DNA from: a candidate division Zixibacteria bacterium SM23_81
GTDB lineage: Bacteria > SM23-81
Assembly (NCBI GenBank): GCA_001304015.1
Contig: LJUY01000078.1
Span: 1-10,323 of the forward strand
DNA length: 10,323 nt
Reading direction: 5' to 3'
Every line of letters starts with the position of its first letter. Position 1 is the first letter of the stretch. Shown here piece by piece: positions 6,375 to 10,323 of this stretch. The notes beneath the pieces are model-generated. The model did no database searches. It was given only the letters and a program-made list of their open reading frames with translations, and was not told where the DNA came from. The translations under genes and the position numbers were made by a program.

Positions 6375-6583
6375 GAATACAACTCAACGGGCGCTTGTGT
6401 GCCTTGAGCAATTTAACGAATGCCAGCTGTCCATCGATTCGTTCATTGACAGCCTTGAGGTCGACTCCTTCGATGGCGCGCGCGTCCGGATAAACCCTTT
6501 TTCATATCATCGCGATAAATGACGAACTCATACTTTTCATGTGCGATTGTGGAGGTACAACATGTGTCTTTGATATTTAACAC
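6364..6583 (-). pseudogene. Possible small decayed minus-strand coding sequence (one-base frameshift)
   Basis: Between tag and the next gene, the minus strand reads from a GTG at 6583 through HEKYEFVIYRDDMKK, up to a five-A run near 6500. It then continues in another frame as VYPDARAIEGVDLK and AVNERIDGQLAFVKLLKAHK to a TAA at 6364-6366, overlapping the end of tag. Removing one A would join the two into about 72 residues. The composition is protein-like, but I recognise no family, and a competing plus-strand frame (6325-6522) covers part of it. It may be a remnant, a sequencing indel or chance. Confidence 0.25.
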
Positions 6584-6626
6584 GCGAACACAAAGGAAAA
6601 AACATAAAGAAAGAGTATCTGGATGA

Positions 6627-7289
6627 ATGGCGATCTATTCCAAACTTTCATACTCAGTAAATTTATACTTCGCGCGGAAATCAGTTGATGCCCTAGATTT
6701 ACCCCTCGAGTCCAGTCTTTTCCAGATAATTATGACCTTCCCCTTCAATGTTATACTGGTTATAGCATTGGTTTTGGTTGTTGGGATCATTCTGTCCTTC
6801 ACTAGGAAACCAGCACGCTCCAACACACCAAAGGTAGACGTGGAGAGCCAACCCACGCAGAAAGCGGGTGGAGCGATGCCCAAGATCACACGAGAGGTCA
6901 ACTTAGAAGGACATTCCGTGGAGGTCGTGCAGGGGGTAGAAGAGGAGATACCCCGGAGCTTCGAGGGCAACAAGGACGGGGTCGTCAAGCTTTACAACTG
7001 GTTCTACCGATTCGCTCAATGGAGATTAGGGGGTATTGCCGATAATATTACGCCAAGGGAATTCGTGAATATCGTTTCTGGTAAGATCCCCTCCGAAGGA
7101 ACCTCCGCCTTGATATATTTTGTGACGTGTTTCGAGATAGCAAATTACAGTAAAATCAATCTGGAGGAAGAGATGCTATTAAAGTGTTTGAAGGCTGTTG
7201 AAGTGCTGAAGGATCTAATTGAAGATGGGAGTTCGCGCGTGAGTGATGATGTTATAGAACTTACGGAGACCTCTCCAGTACTCAGCTAG
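6627..7289 (+). CDS. Single-pass membrane protein with DUF4129-like cytoplasmic domain
   Basis: A 220-residue protein with one clear membrane segment (NVILVIALVLVVGIILSF, 41-58), a linker rich in Pro, Lys and Thr (59-115), and a soluble helical domain (118-200). The soluble part has the pattern of DUF4129: VVKLYNWFYRFA, then ITPREF (141-146), then a region like ALIYFVTCFEIANYSK (161-176), and a final charged helix. DUF4129 domains usually sit at the C-terminus of transglutaminase-like proteins or beside MoxR/DUF58 genes; none of those partners is here, so this is an orphan and its function is unknown. The ATG at 6627 has a TATA-like ACATAAAG about 23 bases ahead. A second ATG (6732) just before the membrane segment is an alternative start. 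Confidence 0.8.
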   Translation: MAIYSKLSYSVNLYFARKSVDALDLPLESSLFQIIMTFPFNVILVIALVLVVGIILSFTRKPARSNTPKVDVESQPTQKAGGAMPKITREVNLEGHSVEVVQGVEEEIPRSFEGNKDGVVKLYNWFYRFAQWRLGGIADNITPREFVNIVSGKIPSEGTSALIYFVTCFEIANYSKINLEEEMLLKCLKAVEVLKDLIEDGSSRVSDDVIELTETSPVLS

Positions 7290-7507
7290 CATAAATAATA
7301 AGCGTGCACGTATCGCTTCTCTAATTCAGAAGACTATCGCCCGCGCGCGAGATTTTATCAACTAATTCATTTTTTCAGACAATAGATGTGGATAGGATCC
7401 CAACGGGAAGCTGAGAACATCCTCTAGGACAAAATTTTAATGCTCTGTAAACCTTTCGAGGGGCCTCGAAGGAGAATGAACTTTAAGTGGTCTTCGATGA
7501 CATCCTT
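7290..7507. other. Intergenic region between convergent genes, with hairpins
   Basis: No credible coding sequence. It holds a short CTTCT/AGAAG inverted repeat (about 7317-7332), a CGTGCACG palindrome, a GC-rich cgcccgcgcgcg patch, and a six-T run (7367-7372) that could end the plus-strand transcript. The second, stronger inverted repeat near 7455 is listed separately. Confidence 0.4.
7455..7470 (-). terminator. Inverted repeat downstream of the winged-helix operon
   Basis: TTCGAGG, then GG, then CCTCGAA: perfect 7-base arms, about 40 bases past the stop of the minus-strand operon. On that strand it is followed by AT-rich sequence including AAAATTTT (about 7431-7438). It may help end transcription or be a protein-binding palindrome. 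Archaeal terminators depend mainly on T-runs, so the call is tentative. Confidence 0.35.
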
Positions 7508-7768
7508 CTACTTTTGTGGTTCAATCCCTTTGGAGAACCCGAATGGCTCCGTAAACTCATGATATTGGGTAAGGAATCTATTTCCTTTATCTGTTGTGAA
7601 ATACCGCCCCCCCTCAGAATCCAGGAACCCGTATTCCGATAGTCTGGTGATGTACTTCTTGATTATCTTGAAGTTCAGATTGGCCTTGTAGACCATTTGA
7701 GTTTTTATGGCCCCTTCCTTTGCCACATTAAGAAGGTCGGCGCAGATGTCAAGATCGTTTCTTCTCAA
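7508..7768 (-). CDS. ArnR1-like winged-helix transcription regulator
   Basis: An 86-residue protein whose length and pattern match the archaeal single-domain winged helix of the HTH_45 / ArnR1-like type. The visible parts are a first helix with ICADLLNVAKEG (8-19), IKTQMVYKANLN (21-32), the recognition-helix region FKIIKKYITRLSEYGFLD (33-50), the beta wing GGRYFTTDKG (53-62), and a last helix. Such proteins bind DNA as dimers and often regulate their own or neighbouring genes. The start is a TTG at 7768 whose bases overlap the TGA of the upstream gene (TTGA), pointing to translational coupling. It is the last gene of a three-gene operon. Target genes are unknown. Confidence 0.85.
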   Translation of the reverse strand: MRRNDLDICADLLNVAKEGAIKTQMVYKANLNFKIIKKYITRLSEYGFLDSEGGRYFTTDKGNRFLTQYHEFTEPFGFSKGIEPQK

Positions 7769-8124
7769 GAACTTAGCCCCCTGGAATTACCTGTTGCTGA
7801 TTGCGCACGCGCATTACCTTGAACGCTAATCTGAGAACTCCCCACCTTGTCTACACTATAGAGTTTCTTGTAGACAGATTGCCACTTGCCTTCTTTCACA
7901 TTATCGGATATTTCCCTGATGACCTCTCGGAAAGCCCGCTTCTGATCGCTATCCTCATACTTGTAGTAGATAGCCGATAGATCCGACCATACCTCGCTCT
8001 TATCTAGCTCGAGATCCATCTTAGAAGGTGGAATTACTTTCGAAAGGTATCTCCTGATTCCTCCTAGCACGTTGTGTGTAATGTCGGATATTCCAATTTT
8101 TTGTGCTACGTTCATTTGGTACAC
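7765..8124 (-). CDS. Uncharacterised 119-residue protein in the winged-helix operon
   Basis: No family recognised. Residues 1-30 and 43-92 look mainly helical, with a charged middle (WSDLSAIYYKYEDSDQKRAF, 46-65) and a Trp/Tyr-containing helix (KEGKWQSVYKKLYSVDK, 77-93). The last 25 residues are Ser, Gln, Ala and Gly-rich and probably disordered. There is no signal peptide or membrane segment, so it is cytoplasmic. The GTG start at 8124 is favoured over the ATG at 8115 because an AGGAG motif (8135-8139) sits 10 bases before the GTG and overlaps the stop of the zinc-ribbon gene. Its TGA overlaps the next gene's TTG. Co-translation with a zinc ribbon and a winged helix suggests a regulatory or nucleic-acid-linked role, as inference only. 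Confidence 0.75.
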   Translation of the reverse strand: MYQMNVAQKIGISDITHNVLGGIRRYLSKVIPPSKMDLELDKSEVWSDLSAIYYKYEDSDQKRAFREVIREISDNVKEGKWQSVYKKLYSVDKVGSSQISVQGNARAQSATGNSRGLSS

Positions 8125-8137
8125 TATTTTTCAACTC

Positions 8138-8308
8138 CTAATCTGATTGGATGACCCATTCGTTCTTGGGGATAGAGCCCACGTGTTTTATGAGAACTGC
8201 ATTATCCGTCATTATGGAGAAGTCTGAGTTACATGTTTCACAGTGATAATTGTCGTTGGTGTGGGATACTTGGGACAGGCAGATCGGGCATGTGTTTAGT
8301 TCAACCAT
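8138..8308 (-). CDS. Small zinc-ribbon protein, first gene of the winged-helix operon
   Basis: A 56-residue protein starting at the ATG at 8308. It reads MVELNTCPICLSQVSHTNDN and onward, with Cys7 and Cys10 (CPIC) and Cys23 and Cys26 (CETC), a single four-cysteine zinc ribbon, followed by a short strand-rich tail ending NEWVIQSD. A textbook GGAGG (8317-8321) lies 8 bases before the ATG, and a TATA element (8349-8357) lies about 45 bases ahead, giving a leader of about 18 bases. The downstream gene starts 13 bases after its stop, with its ribosome site overlapping the TAG. Ribbons this small usually bind nucleic acid or protein partners; the role here is unknown. It is easily missed because of its length. 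Confidence 0.8.
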   Translation of the reverse strand: MVELNTCPICLSQVSHTNDNYHCETCNSDFSIMTDNAVLIKHVGSIPKNEWVIQSD

Positions 8309-8348
8309 TTTCTAATCCTCCACTTAGTCCTATAGCTGCTTTTGGTTT

Positions 8349-8357
8349 GATTTAAGG
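8349..8357 (-). promoter_or_regulatory. TATA element of the zinc-ribbon / winged-helix operon
   Basis: CCTTAAATC on the minus strand, centred about 45 bases before the ATG at 8308. The predicted transcript start, near 8326, leaves a short leader that contains the GGAGG ribosome site. This contrasts with the leaderless neighbours. Confidence 0.45.
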
Positions 8358-8418
8358 CTTCTCTAACGATTTTGGAAAGTATTTTCTGTTATAATCCAAT
8401 ATTTGCCTATTTTTTCCA

Positions 8419-8456
8419 TTTTTGAGATATTTTCCCAAAAAGGGAACTAATCTTAG
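8419..8456 (+). repeat. Copy 1 of a promoter-like repeat
   Basis: TTTTTGAGATAT (8419-8430), then TTTCCC, then AAAAAGGG (8437-8444), and TCTTAG (8451-8456). The same three blocks recur in the same order at 8909-8941. This copy lacks a good TATA core and instead holds a TTCCC/GGGAA hairpin. Confidence 0.5.
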
Positions 8457-8695
8457 AAACAGAGATCCGACACAAAATTATACCCTAAGTTTGGATACTG
8501 GTACAACTCCAAATACATTAACGATGTGTAACTATTATGTGCGCGTGATCAGTATAATCTTGGATTTTATAGTTAGTCCCATCTCGACAAGGTTTGTATA
8601 ATAAAAAGACCGCTTGGGCCATTTCTCATATTCTAGGGAAGTAACAATTGAACGTCTTTTCTTGAGACATTGTGTTCCTATTTGGAGGAATTTGA

Positions 8696-8752
8696 ATGTT
8701 AATGAAGATTAATACTGATGTGGTGCGCGTAACCGTACTACGTGCACTTTAG
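8696..8752 (+). CDS. Possible 18-residue peptide ORF with a strong ribosome site
   Basis: ATG at 8696 reading MLMKINTDVVRVTVLRAL then TAG, with GGAGG (8684-8688) 7 bases before it. A TATA-like TATAATAAAAAG lies about 90 bases upstream. The ribosome site is as good as that of the zinc-ribbon gene, but the ORF is so short that chance is a real possibility. No homologue is known to me. Confidence 0.2.
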   Translation: MLMKINTDVVRVTVLRAL

Positions 8753-8908
8753 GTGGATTTGGGTTAGAGCAAACCTGCGGTTCTTGGGATGATCTCTATA
8801 GTGAGGATAAATATTGTTGAAGACTGTGTTTTCGTTTTTAACTTAATCTTTATGGAAAATTGATACTTCTTTTTACACATTTTATCATCAATATTTCTAT
8901 TCATAATG

Positions 8909-8941
8909 TTTTTGAGATATATATTTAAAAAAGGGTCTTAG
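8909..8941 (+). promoter_or_regulatory. Copy 2 of the repeat, with a strong TATA core
   Basis: TTTTTGAGATAT (8909-8920) runs into ATATTTAAAAAAGGG and TCTTAG (8936-8941). The TATATATTTAAAAAA core is the strongest TATA-like sequence in the window. A transcript from it would begin near 8950 and serve the gene at 9035, passing through the 20-codon ORF at 8959. Confidence 0.5.
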
Positions 8942-8958
8942 TTTGTGAACGGAAAATA

Positions 8959-9021
8959 ATGGATAAGTGCAAATTTAAAATATCAAGATTGATTGCGCAG
9001 GTCACTATTTCATACATGTAG
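8959..9021 (+). CDS. Possible 20-residue upstream ORF
   Basis: ATG at 8959 reading MDKCKFKISRLIAQVTISYM then TAG, about 9 bases after the predicted transcript start of the strong TATA at 8909-8935. It stops 4 bases before a GTG and 13 bases before the ATG of the next gene, and is in a different frame. It could be an upstream ORF that affects translation of that gene, or chance. Confidence 0.15.
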   Translation: MDKCKFKISRLIAQVTISYM

Positions 9022-9034
9022 ACACGTGAGAAGA

Positions 9035-9361
9035 ATGAAGAACGTCGGAGCATCGAAAAAAGGTAGGGAAGAGGATCCCTTGTCGGTTCTTTACCAAATG
9101 GATGAGGATCGACATATTCACGAGGGGGAAGCCTTGATTATGATAATGAAGATGCTTAACGACGTCGAAAAAACTGATATGCTAAGGATTGGCCTCAGAG
9201 AGATCGTGGATTCCGATGAGGTGTTAGGTATGCGGTTACTGAATCTTCTCGATAGTATTATTGTGGGAATTAAAAGAGAGCAGATGGTACGTGCGAATAG
9301 AGAGTGGAAACATAGATTTTCGCGTATGTTTGAGCGCACACGACTCGATATGTATTCATGA
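9035..9361 (+). CDS. Uncharacterised helical protein
   Basis: A 108-residue protein from the ATG at 9035; in-frame GTG (9026) and TTG (8993) starts are possible but less likely, since a TTTAAAATAT element around 8971-8981 would place the transcript start after the TTG. It is all-helical by eye, with EALIMIMKMLNDVEKTDMLR, then DEVLGMRLLNLLDSIIVGIK and a basic C-terminal helix (REWKHRFSRMFERTRLDM). There are no cysteines, membrane segment or catalytic motif. The pattern of hydrophobic heptads and a basic tail would suit a small oligomeric nucleic-acid-linked protein, but that is speculation. No family recognised. Confidence 0.65.
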   Translation: MKNVGASKKGREEDPLSVLYQMDEDRHIHEGEALIMIMKMLNDVEKTDMLRIGLREIVDSDEVLGMRLLNLLDSIIVGIKREQMVRANREWKHRFSRMFERTRLDMYS

Positions 9362-9426
9362 GTACTTCTTGCACATGCGATGTACGCTCCGAAAGTGAAT
9401 GTGGATTGCACGCCTATGTGAAGCTT

Positions 9427-9519
9427 TTATTCGGCATTTCCCTTCTCCTTCTCAGCTGGTTTCCTCGTGGAATACATCACGTGCCTGTACGCCCACGCGA
9501 GCGCCAGTGACCAGACTTC
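9427..9519 (-). pseudogene. Possible C-terminal remnant of a lost gene
   Basis: Between two stops the minus strand reads EVWSLALAWAYRHVMYSTRK then PAEKEKGNAE and TAA. It has a protein-like end of hydrophobic helix, basic turn and charged tail, as in membrane-protein C-termini, and a GC-richer wobble than its surroundings. There is no start or ribosome site at its beginning. It may be the leftover end of a gene whose body was replaced. Evidence is weak. Confidence 0.22.
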
Positions 9520-9554
9520 TCAATCACATTTTTTGAATTGGGAAGATTCTGATT

Positions 9555-10040
9555 TCAGAGCGAGATGTTGTTGTCATTGGATTGTCGCGTGACGAACCTG
9601 AAGACTACACCCCTTCTGAACAGGGCGTTGAGCATCACCAGGAACATTACCACGATGCCCGCGATCACTCCTACTGCGAGGAGGATGTCGTTTCCCGTGG
9701 CATACCAGAGACCCTCGAATGTCCCATAGATCAGCTGATATGTGAGTATGCAGAACCTGGAGACCTTGACTTCTGGATCTTCGGTTAGAACCCATAGAAC
9801 CAGGAACACCATCGCTGACAGGTATCCTCCCATGAAGGCTACGAGGATGTTGCCGTGTTGATACTGGCATGATTCTATCAAAATTACTCCGTTGAGAACC
9901 CCGGAGTCGATGACGCCCTTGCCGCCCAGGAGGCGGAGGGTGGCAAGGTGGCCGTACTCATGGATCGTCGATGAGGCTATGAACAGGACTCCCAGCGTGA
10001 ATATGAAGTCGACTCCCTTCAAGGACTTTAATTTGCGCAT
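9555..10040 (-). CDS. Minimal M50-like (site-2-protease type) membrane metallopeptidase
   Basis: A 161-residue integral membrane protein. The first membrane segment (about 11-25) leads into STIHEYGHLATLRLLGG, with His27, Glu28 and His31 of the HExxH zinc site, as in M50 peptidases. Further membrane segments lie at about 64-87, 97-114 and 119-140. Asp118 in ATGNDILLA is in the right place for the third zinc ligand, which in classical M50 enzymes comes from NxxPxxxxDG; here the Asn-Pro part is missing. There are no PDZ or CBS domains. If active, it would cut membrane-embedded substrates; substrate and partner are unknown. The start ATG at 10040 has GGGAG (10050-10054) about 9 bases ahead and a TATATAAT (10074-10081) further up. 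It is divergent from the next gene. Confidence 0.8.
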   Translation of the reverse strand: MRKLKSLKGVDFIFTLGVLFIASSTIHEYGHLATLRLLGGKGVIDSGVLNGVILIESCQYQHGNILVAFMGGYLSAMVFLVLWVLTEDPEVKVSRFCILTYQLIYGTFEGLWYATGNDILLAVGVIAGIVVMFLVMLNALFRRGVVFRFVTRQSNDNNISL

Positions 10041-10073
10041 AATGTAATGCTCCCTTTTTAATGTTTAACTGAA

Positions 10074-10081
10074 ATTATATA
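10074..10081 (-). promoter_or_regulatory. TATA element of the M50-like gene
   Basis: TATATAAT on the minus strand, centred about 38 bases before the ATG at 10040, giving a leader of roughly 12 bases at the GGGAG ribosome site. Confidence 0.5.
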
Positions 10082-10100
10082 GAATTTTTCCTGTTGATGG

Positions 10101-10114
10101 GAGTCTATTGACTC
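10101..10114. promoter_or_regulatory. Inverted repeat between divergent promoters (candidate operator)
   Basis: GAGTC, then TATT, then GACTC: perfect 5-base arms flanked on both sides by TGATGG (10095-10100 and 10115-10120). It lies between the outward-facing TATA elements of the M50-like gene and the membrane-protein gene, so one regulator could act on both. Short arms make chance possible. Confidence 0.35.
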
Positions 10115-10127
10115 TGATGGTCTATAG

Positions 10128-10134
10128 TTTTATC
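10128..10134 (+). promoter_or_regulatory. TATA element of the partial membrane-protein gene
   Basis: TTTTATC centred about 39 bases before the TTG at 10170. The leader of about 12 bases would contain a GGTGG motif that could serve as a weak ribosome site. Confidence 0.35.
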
Positions 10135-10169
10135 TTCATATCCATGTAATGATGCTCGGGTGGACCTGA

Positions 10170-10323
10170 TTGGTCGAGCTATCTAGTCTGGTCGACATAC
10201 AGACCATCTCCATCGTATCAGCGGCTCTGAGTGTGGTTTTCGGGGTCTACAAGGGGCTCACGGAGCTAAGGAAGGTAGTCGAGACGAGACATGTGGAAAT
10301 GTTGCTGGAGTTTATTCGTCTGG
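10170..10323 (+). CDS. Membrane protein, N-terminal part (cut by window end)
   Basis: An in-frame TGA directly precedes the TTG at 10170, so the gene must start there or later; the next in-frame start is inside the membrane segment. The visible 51 residues begin MVELSSLVDI and continue with a membrane segment (QTISIVSAALSVVFGVYKGL, about 11-30), then a basic and helical stretch (ELRKVVETRHVEMLLEFIRL). This arrangement, a short head, D-x-Q-T-x-S-I, one membrane helix, and an R-rich helix ending in a [ML]xx[IL]RL pattern, resembles a family of archaeal membrane-anchored proteins that I associate with Bathyarchaeia. The cytoplasmic part and function lie beyond the window. Confidence 0.75.
   Translation, partial: MVELSSLVDIQTISIVSAALSVVFGVYKGLTELRKVVETRHVEMLLEFIRL

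Larger units (their letters stand above)
8358..9034. other. AT-rich intergenic stretch without a confirmed gene
   Basis: About 680 bases between the divergent operon and the next plus-strand gene. I see no tRNA, rRNA, CRISPR repeat or long ORF. It does hold a repeated promoter-like element (8419 and 8909), a TTTGGA/TCCAAA inverted repeat (8490-8513), a strong TATA-like TATAATAAAAAG near 8597-8608, and two tiny ORFs listed separately. The low GC resembles a regulatory or decayed mobile region; an unlisted small RNA is possible. Confidence 0.5.

Noticed and set aside
6325-6522. 65-residue plus-strand ORF overlapping the end of tag
   Set aside because: No ribosome site or promoter, no recognisable domain, and it competes with a slightly better minus-strand reading.
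7476-7562. Plus-strand ATG after GGAGA, 28 codons
   Set aside because: Most of it is antisense to the winged-helix gene, and the peptide has no features.
8358-9034. tRNA, box C/D small RNA or replication origin in the AT-rich gap
   Set aside because: No T-loop or acceptor pairing, no paired C and D boxes at plausible spacing, and no recognisable origin-box repeats.
9118-9411. 97-residue minus-strand ORF across the helical orphan gene
   Set aside because: It is Ser/Ile-rich shadow translation with no start signals.
1-10323. CRISPR array, insertion sequence or integrase
   Set aside because: No regularly spaced repeats, no transposase or recombinase motifs, and no terminal inverted repeats with target duplication.

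Overview
The window reads as archaeal chromosome, most likely a Bathyarchaeia-like or other Thermoproteota-type lineage. The evidence is: a DUF123/GIY-YIG-like protein; a close homologue of the crenarchaeal lysine methyltransferase aKMT; an ArnR1-like winged helix; TATA-type elements about 24-28 bases ahead of several start codons (leaderless transcripts); and a partial membrane protein of a type I associate with Bathyarchaeia. The lineage is inference; no rRNA or tRNA gene was found.

Left part (1-5.7 kb), GC-richer and mostly recognisable: the end of a double zinc-ribbon protein (+); a malate/L-lactate dehydrogenase-family oxidoreductase (-); a broken low-specificity threonine aldolase gene (-); a metallo-beta-lactamase-fold hydrolase (-) with a perfect palindrome immediately before its start; a PD-(D/E)XK-like protein (-); a DUF123 protein (-) divergent from a HAD hydrolase (+); and an aKMT-like methyltransferase (-). 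The genes look mostly singly promoted rather than forming one pathway.

Right part (5.7-10.3 kb), AT-richer and accessory in character: a bacterial-type 3-methyladenine DNA glycosylase I (tag, +); a single-pass membrane protein with a DUF4129-like domain (+); a compact minus-strand operon of a 56-residue zinc ribbon, an unknown 119-residue protein and a winged-helix regulator; an AT-rich stretch of roughly 700 bases with a repeated promoter-like element and two possible tiny ORFs; a helical orphan (+); and a minimal M50-like membrane metalloprotease (-) divergent from a membrane protein cut by the window end. Two stretches look like decayed minus-strand coding sequence.

The strongest anomaly is the threonine aldolase: about 61 bases appear to be missing exactly between two GACCCC repeats, removing a conserved block and shifting the frame. 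The most system-like unit is the zinc ribbon / unknown / winged-helix operon, whose genes use Shine-Dalgarno sites and a 2-base overlap, unlike the leaderless neighbours. I see no CRISPR array, transposase, integrase or known defence cassette.
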